Notes: generated from the letters alone by a model not told the origin. A stretch of 64,000 nt of DNA from Candidatus Segatella caccae (GCA_900556395.1 USOQ01000001.1:4400-68399); one strand, 5' to 3'; counted from the stretch's first letter, positions 35,574 through 44,429 are shown. A program made the numbers and translations.

Positions 35574-36082
35574 ACTGAATAATTTATCAGGTTTATTTGT
35601 TTAACGCTTGTAGTTAACTGGACAAACATATTTTCCAATCACTTGTGAATGATTCTGCCCTATAGACAAAATATCAATAGTTTCTTAAGTTTTTTTATCT
35701 ATCATCATTAACATAAATTTAGTTATCTTTTAGTTATTATAAATATTAAGAAAAATCTTTTTTATACAAATCATTACTTTTACGGTTGCAAAGATACATT
35801 AGTTATAAAAAATAAGCTAATACTTTTTTTACCAATTCACGAACTATTTTGCTTTTTTCCGTTATTTTTATCATATTTAATTCATTTTATAATGGTTTAG
35901 CTGTTTTTTTACATAAATGTAGATAAAATAGAGTAATACAACTATAAAAAACAAAAAATAGGTAAAAGAAAGCAGAAGCAAGCCTCCAACATAGTCAACT
36001 TAATACCTCTGCAACTATATCGGTATACAATATTTACCTACAACATACACATTATCTATAATAACCTTAACTGAAGTTTCGC
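35574..36082. other. AT-rich gene-free region upstream of PUL 2
   Basis: About 510 bp without a credible gene. It holds a candidate PUL 2 -7 element (TATCTTTG, minus strand, 35796-35789) and otherwise A/T-rich runs. The long 5' leader could carry regulatory structure, but I see no clear dyad. Confidence 0.55.
35789..35796 (-). promoter_or_regulatory. Candidate -7 element of the PUL 2 promoter
   Basis: TATCTTTG followed by GC on the minus strand. A TTTG -33 element at the right distance is missing, so the promoter may depend on an activator. Confidence 0.45.
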
Positions 36083-36495
36083 ATGTACGGAAGTTATCAT
36101 TATGGCAGGACTTAGAGATAGAGATATTCCCCACCTATATTTTTGTACGTGTCAATGAGTTTAACAACGTTGCTAAGTCTCCATTGGAGGAATGGGTAAA
36201 CTACCCCAAAAATGGTGTTATCGATGCTGATACAAAGGCTCCAGGACTGCAGGAAGCTCGTAAGAAACTAAAATATTACGAGATATCTGACGAAGAACGT
36301 CACGCATACGACGAACATCTCAATGCCATCATGATACAAAATGACGTGCTTAGCAATGCCAAACTCGAAGGAAAAGCTGAGGGAAGAGCCGAAGAGAAAA
36401 AGACCATCGCTCAAAGTCTGCTTTCACAAAAAGTACCTGCAGAAATAATTGCGCAAGCAACAGGGTTAAGCATAGAAGAAATACAAAAACTATAA
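36083..36495 (+). pseudogene. C-terminal remnant of an Rpn/PDDEXK-type recombination-promoting nuclease
   Basis: In one frame the sequence reads TYIFVRVNEFNNVAKSPLEE, then WVNYPKNGVIDADTKAPGLQ, EARKKLKYYEIS and AYDEHLNAIMIQNDVLSNAK, ending in a Glu/Lys-rich coiled coil and GLSIEEIQKL. This is the C-terminal half of the Rpn (PDDEXK_2 transposase-like) family common in Prevotella. The N-terminal nuclease domain with its catalytic residues is missing and there is no proper start codon. A strong terminator follows. It is a decayed mobile-type gene. Confidence 0.75.
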
Positions 36496-36541
36496 AACAC
36501 AATAGGCGACTCCACACGATGGGAGTCGCCTATTGTGTTTT
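36495..36541 (+). terminator. Strong terminator after the Rpn remnant
   Basis: An 18-bp perfect stem (AACACAATAGGCGACTCC with its complement) and a 7-8-nt loop, followed by TTTTAT. Confidence 0.85.
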
Positions 36542-36594
36542 ATAGAGTTATTCTTTTGAGATATGCATTCAGTCATAATCAGCACAAAAAAACA

Positions 36595-36695
36595 GCCTAA
36601 AAAATGAAAGTACTTGCGATGGGCAACGAAGATACTTGCGATGGCTGTTGAAAGTACTTGCGATGGGCAACGCAAGTACTTTCATTTTTTTAGGC
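36595..36695. repeat. Palindromic element with GAAAGTACTTGCG units
   Basis: Outer arms of 24-25 bp (GCCTAAAAAATGAAAGTACT plus TGCG at 36595-36618, and its complement at 36671-36695) flank two further direct copies of the ACTTGCGATGG core. The total is about 101 bp. It has no coding potential and looks like a MITE-like or REP-like element, or a large cruciform. Confidence 0.8.
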
Positions 36696-36735
36696 ATATT
36701 TTTGGCAAATCCCCTTTCTTCTCCAGAAGTCACCT

Positions 36736-37890
36736 TCAACAAGAAATAGCCGCTTCGTAGTTACGAACAGGGTTGGCATACATGGTGAGCATACGCTCAC
36801 GCAAGAAGGACTCATCCTTATCGGGTAGATCAATCTTCTGCAACTGACCCGTAATATATTGTTCAAAGGCAATCTTGTCTGCCTCAGTATATTTGTCTGC
36901 ATGAGCAACAGAACCTTCCAAGAGGTCGAGTGCCACATAGTTGCCTGGATAGAGCATATAGTTGGCATGAATCTGCTTGTCAATATATGCAGCCACTTGG
37001 TTAAACAAATCCTGTTTAGGCATCTCAGGATCCATTTCTGCAAGATAAGCATCAAGGCAAGGTGCTGCATGATAGTGCACATGCCCCTTGTAGCCAAAGA
37101 TACCTGTCTGCATGCTTACCAAGTCGTCGGTAGGTCCCTTCTTCCATTCGGCATTATCTCGCTTCTGCTGAAATTCCTTTGCCTTCAAGTAATCGCATGG
37201 ATCGTACTCATAGCTGATAGCCAGTGGGACAAGGTGCAACTGTTTCAGACGATCTATAATGCTACCTTCACCTCCCATCGCCATCATCTGAAGAATAGAC
37301 TTCTGAGTGCGGTCGTTGCTATCTTTGGCACGACCTTCACGCTGTGCTATCCAGATATTCTCATTCTTCTCCTTGACAGCAAAGTGCATGTAATCGGAAA
37401 GTCGTTTGCTCGACATCAGCATCTGGCGCATAGAGAGAGCACGCTCCACGATAAACGCCTTGTTGACACGCACCAAGTCTTTCACCCACGGCAGTGACAA
37501 GAGGTTATCGCCAATGGCTATCTCGCACGTAGTAGTAAACTTGTTGTCAACAAGTAGTACATCGAGGATAGCAGAGTCGAGCACGATATCGCGATGATTA
37601 CTGATAAAGGTATAGCGCTGGGTGTGGTCGATGGAAGAGCAGTCCATCTCGTAGCCTTTAGCAACCTTTGCAAGTAGACCTTTAACAAAGTCGTAGGCGA
37701 AAGCCAACTGAAACTCCATATTGGTCTTGCAAGACTTGAGTTTCTGGGCTATCATTTCAAAAGGCACCTGCGGATAGAGATAGGCAAGCACCTGCTTAAA
37801 CTGTTCGTTGGCCAACAGGCGGTCGAACACCTCGGGTAAGTCTTCTGGCTCCCAAGGACGAATGGCATCAAATTCTTGAGGTATCTTCAT
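36736..37890 (-). CDS. Glycerol-phosphate/lysophospholipid acyltransferase-like protein
   Basis: A 384-residue protein with the acyltransferase signature HRDIVLDSAIL (HxxxxD type, in FISNHRDIVLD, about residue 98) and a downstream IWIAQREGRAKDSNDRTQKS block corresponding to the second acyltransferase motif. It would transfer an acyl chain to a glycerol-phosphate or related acceptor at the cytoplasmic membrane. There is no clear transmembrane helix. It is the last gene of the PASTA-RluD-Ddl-acyltransferase cluster on the minus strand and is separated from ddl by a repeat element. Confidence 0.85.
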   Translation of the reverse strand: MKIPQEFDAIRPWEPEDLPEVFDRLLANEQFKQVLAYLYPQVPFEMIAQKLKSCKTNMEFQLAFAYDFVKGLLAKVAKGYEMDCSSIDHTQRYTFISNHRDIVLDSAILDVLLVDNKFTTTCEIAIGDNLLSLPWVKDLVRVNKAFIVERALSMRQMLMSSKRLSDYMHFAVKEKNENIWIAQREGRAKDSNDRTQKSILQMMAMGGEGSIIDRLKQLHLVPLAISYEYDPCDYLKAKEFQQKRDNAEWKKGPTDDLVSMQTGIFGYKGHVHYHAAPCLDAYLAEMDPEMPKQDLFNQVAAYIDKQIHANYMLYPGNYVALDLLEGSVAHADKYTEADKIAFEQYITGQLQKIDLPDKDESFLRERMLTMYANPVRNYEAAISC

Positions 37891-37907
37891 AACTTTATGA
37901 TTTTATT

Positions 37908-38018
37908 GGAGTTAAGGAGTTATAGAAGTTAAAACAAATGTTCTAAAACGATATCTTTACATACCATTAAATTCTTCCGTTGTCTTAACTCCTTAACTTC
38001 TTTAACTCCTTAACTCCT
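37908..38018. repeat. Intergenic GAGTTAA/GAAGTTAA inverted-repeat element, copy 2
   Basis: Left arm 37908-37936 (GGAGTTAAGGAGTTATAGAA then GTTAAAACA) and right arm 37981-38018 with complementary TTAACTCC blocks repeated four times. It is the same design as 9177-9306. It would fold as a long hairpin between ddl and the acyltransferase gene. Confidence 0.65.
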
Positions 38019-38027
38019 CATTAATTA

Positions 38028-39026
38028 TTAAAATTGATTCTCCACGATGTCGCTCAATACATCCTTGATATCAAGACCAGCAGCACGCACCTGCTGAGGG
38101 ATAAAGCTTGTCACTGTCATACCAGGAGTGGTGTTAATCTCGAGCATATTGATAACATCCTTGCCATCTTGATCCTTGGTGATGATGTAGTCGATGCGAA
38201 TGATGCCATTGGCATGCAGAATGTCGTAGATGCGAGAGGTCGTCTTAGCCACTTCCTCTGCTGTCTCAGGTGAGAGACGGGCTGGTGTAATCTCCTGCAC
38301 CTGTCCATTGTACTTAGCATCATAATCGAAGAACTCGTTGCTTGTCACGACCTCGGTAGCAGGAAGTACCACGCACTTGTCCTTGGTCTTATAGACACCT
38401 TGCGAGATTTCTACACCCTGCATATAGCTCTCCACCATAGCCTCGTCAGACTCCATAAAGGCCAGTCGAAGAGCAGGAGCCAGCTGGTCGCTCTCCTTCA
38501 CCTTGGACACGCCGAAACTACTGCCATCAGCAGCAGGTTTCACAAAGCATGGCATACCGATGCGCTCGGCTATGGCCTCCTCATCGTATGCCTCGTCACG
38601 ACGAAGCAGGATGCTATCAGCTACCTGTATACCAAAACCACGCAAATAATTGTTGAGTACATATTTATCAAAGGTCATAGCTTCTACCAACACGCCACTT
38701 GTAGAATAAGGCATGTGTATCAAGTCGAAGTATCCTTGCATCACACCGTTCTCACCTGGCTGTCCATGAATGGTGATATAAGCATAATCAAAGAACATAC
38801 GCTTACCATCCTTCACAAATGAGAAGTCGTTCTTATCGATTTCGGCTGTAGTGCCATCCTCGAATGCCACATGCCAGTCGATACCCTTAACGTCTACAAT
38901 GTAGATATTGTAACGCTCTTTGTCGAAGAAAGAATACAGTCCCTGACCTGAGCGCAATGATACGTCGTGCTCAGAAGAATCACCACCGCAGACGATGGCT
39001 ATCGTTCTCTTGTTGTTGTCCATCAT
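38028..39026 (-). CDS. ddl: D-alanine--D-alanine ligase
   Basis: A 332-residue ATP-grasp ligase that makes D-Ala-D-Ala for peptidoglycan. Motifs: the N-terminal IAIVCGGDSSEHDVSLRSG, YITIHGQPGENGVMQGYFDL, MPCFVKPAADGSSFGVSKV (ATP-binding), the catalytic IIRIDYIIT and MLEINTTPGMTVTSFIPQQ. Normal length. Start MMDNNKR at 39026 (or the second Met). It lies 22 bp downstream of the pseudouridine synthase gene in a cell-wall/housekeeping cluster. Confidence 0.96.
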   Translation of the reverse strand: MMDNNKRTIAIVCGGDSSEHDVSLRSGQGLYSFFDKERYNIYIVDVKGIDWHVAFEDGTTAEIDKNDFSFVKDGKRMFFDYAYITIHGQPGENGVMQGYFDLIHMPYSTSGVLVEAMTFDKYVLNNYLRGFGIQVADSILLRRDEAYDEEAIAERIGMPCFVKPAADGSSFGVSKVKESDQLAPALRLAFMESDEAMVESYMQGVEISQGVYKTKDKCVVLPATEVVTSNEFFDYDAKYNGQVQEITPARLSPETAEEVAKTTSRIYDILHANGIIRIDYIITKDQDGKDVINMLEINTTPGMTVTSFIPQQVRAAGLDIKDVLSDIVENQF

Positions 39027-39048
39027 TTTTTTTATCTTGTAAATATCG

Positions 39049-40131
39049 TTATCTTGTTTGAAAAGTATCTCGTGTAGAACTTGCTATGAAGTTTCTCCAC
39101 TTCTCTATCAACATTCGGAAGTCATCAGGCCACTCGCTATCGAAGTCCATCTGCTGTCCTGTAGTAGGGTGCACAAAACCTAATGTCTTGGCATGCAGTG
39201 CCTGTCGCGGACAGAGCTTAAAACAGTTCTGTATGAATGCCTTGTAGCTGCTACTACGTTGGCCTCTCAGTATCTCCTCGCCGCCATAGGTTGCATCCAT
39301 GAAGAGTGGATGGCCAATGTGCTTCATGTGAGCTCGTATCTGATGGGTACGTCCTGTCTCCAGAATGCATTGTACCAGGGTGGTATAACCGAAGCGTTCC
39401 AATACTCTATAATGAGTCACTGCACTCTTGCCAATGCCACTGTCCGGCTCGAAGACCTTCATGCGTAGACGATTCTTGGGGTCGCGCCCGATGTTGCCCT
39501 CTATACGTCCTTCATCCTCTACGATGTTGCCCCACACCAAAGCATGATAACTACGATGGGTCGTTTTATTGAAGAACTGTTTACCCAAAGCGGTTTTAGC
39601 TTCGGGCGTCTTAGCCACGACGAGCAATCCCGATGTATCTTTGTCGATACGATGCACCAAGCCCACTTCTGGATCGTTAGGGTCAAAGTCTTTCACATCC
39701 TTCATATACCAAGCTACGGCATTGATGAGCGTTCCGGTAAAGTTGCCTGCACCAGGATGAACCACCATGCCCGCTTCCTTGTTGACAACCATCAGTTGGT
39801 CATCCTCGTAAACGATACGTAGTGGTATATCTTCTGCCACAATACTTGTGTCGTGCTTCGGACGGTCGAGCATTAAGGTTATCACATCATTGGGGCGCAC
39901 CTTATAATTACTCTTCACCGGATTACCATTGACATGTATAAAGCCAGCATCTGCAGCATTCTGTATACGATTACGGCTCTGATAAGGATTCTTTTCGGAT
40001 AGGTATTTATCAATACGTACGGGCGCCTGACCTGGGTCTACCTCTATCTTCCAATGTTCATAGAGTGTGCCATCGCCAGAACTCGATTCCTCCAACAATT
40101 CTATATCATCGTTGTAATTTTCTTCTATCAT
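39049..40131 (-). CDS. RluA/RluD-family large-subunit rRNA pseudouridine synthase
   Basis: A 360-residue protein with an N-terminal S4 RNA-binding domain (about 30-95, VRIDKYLSEKNPYQSRNRIQ) and a pseudouridine synthase domain with the catalytic VGLVHRIDKDTSGLLVVAKT (catalytic Asp in HRIDKDTSG), LETGRTHQIRAHMKHIGHPL and YGGEEILRGQ. It would modify 23S rRNA in the cytoplasm. It sits between the PASTA protein and Ddl, as in many Bacteroidetes. Confidence 0.94.
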   Translation of the reverse strand: MIEENYNDDIELLEESSSGDGTLYEHWKIEVDPGQAPVRIDKYLSEKNPYQSRNRIQNAADAGFIHVNGNPVKSNYKVRPNDVITLMLDRPKHDTSIVAEDIPLRIVYEDDQLMVVNKEAGMVVHPGAGNFTGTLINAVAWYMKDVKDFDPNDPEVGLVHRIDKDTSGLLVVAKTPEAKTALGKQFFNKTTHRSYHALVWGNIVEDEGRIEGNIGRDPKNRLRMKVFEPDSGIGKSAVTHYRVLERFGYTTLVQCILETGRTHQIRAHMKHIGHPLFMDATYGGEEILRGQRSSSYKAFIQNCFKLCPRQALHAKTLGFVHPTTGQQMDFDSEWPDDFRMLIEKWRNFIASSTRDTFQTR

Positions 40132-40167
40132 AAGACTTTTTTACTCCTTTTTTGCTTTTTAGGGTTG

Positions 40168-40905
40168 TTACTCCACCACTTCGGTTTGTTTATGACTATG
40201 AGGACGAGAGGGTGATGAAGGTTCTACCGACTCACTGCCTGGAACCACCTCAAAATTGTCAACCTCCTCACCTTCGACTTCACCACTTCCTTCGAGCAGT
40301 TCATGACTATCGCCCATTGGGTCGACCATCTCTACAGAGTCGTCAGCATCACGACGACCACTACCCACTTGTACGATGAGTACGTCGTCTATCGAAACCT
40401 TGTCGCCAGCCACTACATGCTTGCCTTTTACCAAGATGCCATACACCCAATCTTCCTCACCAGGCACATACTGAGGCGTGCCAAGTCTGAAGCCCATAGC
40501 CGTCAACTTGGCCATAGCTTCACGCAACGAACTATTGTCGATGACATCAGGAATCGTAATAACGGGAGAATGAGCCGAGTTGATAGTGACATAGATGACA
40601 TGACCCGACTTCACTTTCTCGCCAGGAGCAGGGGTCTGTTCCAGCACACAGTCAGGAGATAAGGACTTGACATACCCCGTGTCCGAAACGACAACAGGCA
40701 AACCAGCATCCTTCAGGATGCGCTCGGCATCGGCAAAACTCTTATGACGAACATCAGGAATGGAGATGGCTTCTCCATGATGTGTATACAAGTCGATGCC
40801 ATACCTAACACCCACACACAGCAAGACTACCACCAGCACCATGGCTGCGAGGTTGCCCCACAGGTATTTACTCTTGAACTTATTTATAAACTCGGATGAA
40901 GTCAT
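40168..40905 (-). CDS. PASTA-domain membrane protein
   Basis: A 245-residue protein: a short cytoplasmic tail, one transmembrane helix (about 18-40, WGNLAAMVLVVVLLCVGV), then PASTA repeats (ISIPDVRHKSFADAERILKD, EQTPAPGEKVKSGHVIYVTI, ITIPDVIDNSSLREAMAKLT) and an acidic, Ser/Glu-rich tail. PASTA domains bind peptidoglycan precursors. There is no kinase domain, so it is a free-standing sensor or scaffold. It is the first gene of the cluster leading to ddl. Confidence 0.92.
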   Translation of the reverse strand: MTSSEFINKFKSKYLWGNLAAMVLVVVLLCVGVRYGIDLYTHHGEAISIPDVRHKSFADAERILKDAGLPVVVSDTGYVKSLSPDCVLEQTPAPGEKVKSGHVIYVTINSAHSPVITIPDVIDNSSLREAMAKLTAMGFRLGTPQYVPGEEDWVYGILVKGKHVVAGDKVSIDDVLIVQVGSGRRDADDSVEMVDPMGDSHELLEGSGEVEGEEVDNFEVVPGSESVEPSSPSRPHSHKQTEVVE

Positions 40906-40975
40906 GTACTAAAAATTTTGTACAAAGATAATGATTTCATACGAAACAAGAAAAAAATAAAGTAAAAAACAAACA

Positions 40976-41010
40976 AAAAGCAGCAAAGATTGCATCTTTG
41001 CTGCTTTTAA
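40976..41010 (-). terminator. Terminator of rpmH
   Basis: Symmetrical stem AAAAAGCAGCAAAGAT/ATCTTTGCTGCTTTT lying 32 bp beyond the rpmH stop codon; the T-rich tail reads correctly on the minus strand. Confidence 0.8.
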
Positions 41011-41041
41011 TGTCATCGTCTTTCTGCGACTCAGCAGGAAA

Positions 41042-41197
41042 TTACTTTCCGTGGTGCTCGTCAGAAACAGTTAACTTCTTACGGCCATGAGCACGGCGAG
41101 AAGCCAATACGCGACGACCATTCTTTGTTGCCATACGCTCGCGGAAACCATGCTTGTTCACGCGACGACGATTGTGAGGCTGAAATGTTCTTTTCAT
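41042..41197 (-). CDS. rpmH: 50S ribosomal protein L34
   Basis: A 51-residue basic protein beginning [20 protein letters not shown] and containing [20 protein letters not shown], the canonical L34 sequence, with a short C-terminal extension ([11 protein letters not shown]). Start at 41197, stop at 41044-41042. It is a single-gene unit with a strong promoter (41262-41292) and its own terminator, diverging from efp. Confidence 0.98.
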   Translation of the reverse strand: MKRTFQPHNRRRVNKHGFRERMATKNGRRVLASRRAHGRKKLTVSDEHHGK

Positions 41198-41261
41198 TTT
41201 TCTTATTTATTTTTTAATTAATATTCACTGCAAAGAGAGCAGAATGCGCCCTTTTGGGCTG

Positions 41262-41292
41262 CAAAATTACGCAATATTTCTGAAATAACAAA
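41262..41292 (-). promoter_or_regulatory. Promoter of rpmH
   Basis: On the minus strand TTTG (41292-41289), 19-bp spacer, TAATTTTG (41269-41262). The leader contains a GCCCAAAAGGGC hairpin. Confidence 0.75.
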
Positions 41293-41341
41293 GAAATCCT
41301 CCAAATTTAGCTTAAATATTTATGTTTTTTTCGATTTTTAC

Positions 41342-41372
41342 TTTGCTTTTTCGTGTTTTTGCAGTAACTTTG
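41342..41372 (+). promoter_or_regulatory. Promoter of efp
   Basis: TTTG (41342-41345), 19-bp spacer, TAACTTTG (41365-41372), 44 bp before the start codon. Confidence 0.8.
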
Positions 41373-41416
41373 CAGTCGTTTTTGAGATTATAACATAAAA
41401 ATTCAAACATAACAAA

Positions 41417-41983
41417 ATGATTAATTCACAGGAAATTAAGATTGGTACTTGCATCCGTATGGATGGCAAAGTATGGGTTTGCATCGACTTTCAGCACAGA
41501 AAGCCAGGTAAGGGTAATACAGTTATGAACACCAAGTTGAAGAATGTTGCTGACGGTCGTGTACTCGAGCGCACTTTCCAGGTTGGTTTCAAATTGGAAG
41601 ATGTACGCGTAGAGCGTCGTCCTTACCAGTATCTCTACGAGGATGCTACTGGTTGTATCTTCATGAATCAGGAGACTTTCGAGCAGGTGCCAATCGCTAA
41701 GGAGAATGTTACTGGCGGTCAGTACATGAAGGAAGGTGACGTTGTAGAAGTTGTTACCGATACTACAGATGGCACTATCCTCTTGGCAGAGATGCCTGTT
41801 AAGACTACTCTGAAGATTACTCACTCTGAGCCAGGCATCAAGGGCAACACTGCCACCAACGCTACTAAGCCTGCTACACTTGAGACGGGTGCAGAGATTC
41901 GTGTTCCTTTGTTCATCAACGAGGGCGAGACTGTACAGATCGACACACGCGATGGTAGCTACCTCGGTCGTGTAAGCGAATAA
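41417..41983 (+). CDS. efp: Translation elongation factor P
   Basis: A 188-residue factor that rescues ribosomes stalled at polyproline. It has the three-barrel layout: KOW-like N-terminal domain (QEIKIGTCIRMDGKVWVCID, loop HRKPGKGNTVMNTKLKN with the modifiable Lys near residue 32), an OB domain and the C-terminal VPLFINEGETVQIDTRDGSY signature. It diverges from rpmH, and 39 bp downstream a glycosyltransferase gene starts on the same strand. Confidence 0.97.
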   Translation: MINSQEIKIGTCIRMDGKVWVCIDFQHRKPGKGNTVMNTKLKNVADGRVLERTFQVGFKLEDVRVERRPYQYLYEDATGCIFMNQETFEQVPIAKENVTGGQYMKEGDVVEVVTDTTDGTILLAEMPVKTTLKITHSEPGIKGNTATNATKPATLETGAEIRVPLFINEGETVQIDTRDGSYLGRVSE

Positions 41984-42022
41984 TCCCACACATACACCTA
42001 TTATATATAATAATAGACGATT

Positions 42023-43081
42023 ATGAAGTATTCCATCATTGTCCCCGTATTCAATCGTCCCGACGAAGTTGACGAACTCCTGAGAAGCCTCACCTCGCAA
42101 CAAGAAAAAGACTTCGAGGTTGTCATCGTTGAAGATGGTTCGCAAATATCTTGCGAGGATATATGCAAGCATTACGAGGACAAGATGGATATACATTATT
42201 ATTATAAACAAAACTCTGGTCCTGGACAAAGTCGCAATTATGGAGCTGAAAGAGCATCAGGCGAATATCTCTTGATACTCGACAGCGACGTGGTTTTGCC
42301 TGAAGGATACCTCAAGGCTGTAAATGATGAGTTGAGCCGCGAGCCTGCTGATGCCTTTGGCGGCCCCGACAAGGCACATTCATCATTTACAGACACTCAA
42401 AAAGCCATATCTTACTCTATGACATCCTTCTTTACCACTGGCGGAATTCGCGGCGGAAAGAAGAAGATGGACAAGTTCTACCCACGTTCTTTCAACATGG
42501 GTATACGCAAAGACGTATACCTGAAGCTGGGCGGATTTTCCAATATGCGCTTTGGCGAAGACATCGACTTCTCCATTCGCATCTTCAAGGCTGGCTGCAA
42601 ATGCCGCCTGTTTCCTGAAGCATGGGTATGGCACAAGCGACGCACTGACTTCCGCAAGTTTTGGCGACAAGTATACAACAGTGGTATCGCTCGCATCAAC
42701 CTCTATAAGAAATATCCAGAAAGTCTGAAACTGGTACACTTGCTACCCATGGTATTTACCTTGGGCGTAATAGGTACATGCCTCTTGTTATTCTTCGGTT
42801 TTCTGCCACAAATGCTCGGCACAGAGCATATCTTCCCCTTAGTAGGTCAAATCGTTTCCATCTTGGGCATCATCGGTCTGTTCTGCATATTACTTTATTC
42901 GGTGGCGCTATGCATCGATAGTACACAGCAAAACAAAAGCCTCAAGATAGGACTACTCAGTATCAGAGCCGCCTTCACACAACTATTGGGCTATGGATGC
43001 GGATTCCTCTCGGCATGGTGGAAGAGATGTGTATGCGGGAAAAACGAGTTTAGCGCCTACAACAAGACTTTCTATAAATAA
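42023..43081 (+). CDS. Family 2 glycosyltransferase, membrane-associated
   Basis: A 352-residue GT-A enzyme: YSIIVPVFNRPDEVDELLRS at the N-terminus, DXD-like LILDSDVVLP near 90, acceptor region RFGEDIDFSIRIFKAG near 180, and WRQVYNSGIARINLYKK. Two or three transmembrane helices follow at about 240-325 (TLGVIGTCLLLFFGFLP, GIIGLFCILLYSVALCI), anchoring it to the inner membrane. It would add a sugar to a lipid-linked or cell-surface glycan; donor and acceptor are unknown. Confidence 0.92.
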   Translation: MKYSIIVPVFNRPDEVDELLRSLTSQQEKDFEVVIVEDGSQISCEDICKHYEDKMDIHYYYKQNSGPGQSRNYGAERASGEYLLILDSDVVLPEGYLKAVNDELSREPADAFGGPDKAHSSFTDTQKAISYSMTSFFTTGGIRGGKKKMDKFYPRSFNMGIRKDVYLKLGGFSNMRFGEDIDFSIRIFKAGCKCRLFPEAWVWHKRRTDFRKFWRQVYNSGIARINLYKKYPESLKLVHLLPMVFTLGVIGTCLLLFFGFLPQMLGTEHIFPLVGQIVSILGIIGLFCILLYSVALCIDSTQQNKSLKIGLLSIRAAFTQLLGYGCGFLSAWWKRCVCGKNEFSAYNKTFYK

Positions 43082-43183
43082 GAAGAGAAGCAAGAAGTTG
43101 AAATACAGGAAATGGCCTAACACTGAAGAGGTGAAGTTTTCCTATATTTCTTCTCAAATCTAAAAACCTTAAAAACACGATTT

Positions 43184-43873
43184 ATGAGTGAGAAGCTTTC
43201 TATATCACAATGGGCAGAAGAAGACAAACCACGTGAAAAACTGGAACGACTGGGAGCAGCAGCTCTTTCTAATGCCGAACTTCTTGCCATCCTTATAGGC
43301 TCAGGATCAAGAGAGGAAAGCGCCGTAGACCTTATGAAACATGTCATGGCCGACTGCGACAACAACCTCAACACATTGGGCAAGAAAAACATCCATGAAC
43401 TAACTCTCTACAAAGGGATGGGACCTGCAAAAGCCATCACCATTTTGGCAGCTTGCGAATTAGGCAAGCGACGTTCACTCGACAAGATAGGTCTACGCCC
43501 TGACCTCGGCTCATCTATTGCGGTATACAACTATATGCTACCACGTATGCAAGACCTCGATGTGGAAGAAGCATGGGTATTGCTATTGAATCAAAACTTC
43601 AAACTCATCAAGGCTGAACAGCTGTCGCATGGAGGAATCACAGAAACTGCTGTTGATGTGAGACTCATCATGAAAAAGGCATTGCTCAACAATGCCACCA
43701 TCATTGCGTTATGCCACAACCATCCGAGCAACAACCCCACACCCAGCAAACAAGATGATCAACTCACCTTCAATGTAAAGAAAGCATGCGAAGTAATGCG
43801 CATTTTCTTCATGGACCACATCATCGTCACTGATGGGCATTACTATTCATATCATGATAAAGGACGCCTCTAA
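43184..43873 (+). CDS. radC: RadC family JAB/MPN domain protein
   Basis: A 229-residue protein: N-terminal HhH region (EKLERLGAAALSNAELLAIL, YKGMGPAKAITILAACELG) and a C-terminal JAB metalloprotease-like domain with the zinc motif HNHPSNNPTPSKQDD (about 181-195) and upstream Glu in the VEEAW segment. The family name is historical; a DNA-repair role is not established. Complete and of normal length. Confidence 0.95.
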   Translation: MSEKLSISQWAEEDKPREKLERLGAAALSNAELLAILIGSGSREESAVDLMKHVMADCDNNLNTLGKKNIHELTLYKGMGPAKAITILAACELGKRRSLDKIGLRPDLGSSIAVYNYMLPRMQDLDVEEAWVLLLNQNFKLIKAEQLSHGGITETAVDVRLIMKKALLNNATIIALCHNHPSNNPTPSKQDDQLTFNVKKACEVMRIFFMDHIIVTDGHYYSYHDKGRL

Positions 43874-43969
43874 CGCAACGTTTCGTGCCTCTACTCACCT
43901 TTCTATTACCTACAGCACCTCTATACCATGATATGGCAAACTCGCATTATGAAAAATAAATCGATTTAT

Positions 43970-44074
43970 TTTGTTTTATCTTCAATTTGTAGTATCTTTG
44001 CAGAAGATAGGCTGCATCTCAGCAATAAAGACAAGTAAACACGTCTTATATGGCATTCGATTTGCGGCATCTAT
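43970..44074 (+). promoter_or_regulatory. Repeat-type promoter with a decayed second copy, before the SufT-like gene
   Basis: TTTG (43970-43973), 19-bp spacer and TATCTTTG (43993-44000), followed by CAGAAGATAGGCTGCATCTC, AGCAA, identical but for one base to the block at 17015. About 65 bp on, GGCATCTATGCAGAAGGATA is a degenerate second copy that no longer matches the -7 consensus. Confidence 0.75.
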
Positions 44075-44108
44075 GCAGAAGGATAGAATATAAATAAGAT
44101 ACAAAAAT

Positions 44109-44429
44109 ATGACTCAAGAAGAAAAAACAAAGATAGAAGAAAGAATCGTAGATGTGCTCAAGACCGTATACGACCCAGAGATACCCGTCAACATTTGGGA
44201 CTTAGGTATGATATACAAGATAGATGTAAAAGACGATGGAAGTGTCGACCTCGATATGACCTTCACTGCACCCTCATGCCCTGCAGCCGACTTCATTCTG
44301 GAAGACGTACGCACAAAGGTGGACAGCGTAGAGGGTGTCAATGGCACCAATGTAAACCTGGTCTTTGAACCTGCTTGGGACCAAAGTATGATGAGCGAGG
44401 AAGCCCGCGTAGAGTTAGGCTTCGAATAA
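44109..44429 (+). CDS. SufT-like (MIP18/DUF59) iron-sulfur assembly factor
   Basis: A 106-residue protein with the DUF59 fold: VLKTVYDPEIPVNIWDLGMI, DVKDDGSVDLDMTFTAPSCP (reactive Cys in APSCP) and VEGVNGTNVNLVFEPAWDQS. Such proteins help deliver iron-sulfur clusters to cytoplasmic enzymes. It has its own repeat-type promoter and is followed by the LpxH-like gene. Confidence 0.93.
   Translation: MTQEEKTKIEERIVDVLKTVYDPEIPVNIWDLGMIYKIDVKDDGSVDLDMTFTAPSCPAADFILEDVRTKVDSVEGVNGTNVNLVFEPAWDQSMMSEEARVELGFE

Noticed and set aside
36184..36495. Intact 103-codon gene
   Set aside because: The only start would be a TTG in the middle of a longer Rpn-like frame and the nuclease domain is missing; called a pseudogene.
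36601..36690. CRISPR array
   Set aside because: The GAAAGTACTTGCG units are inverted and unevenly spaced, with no true spacers and no cas genes in the window.
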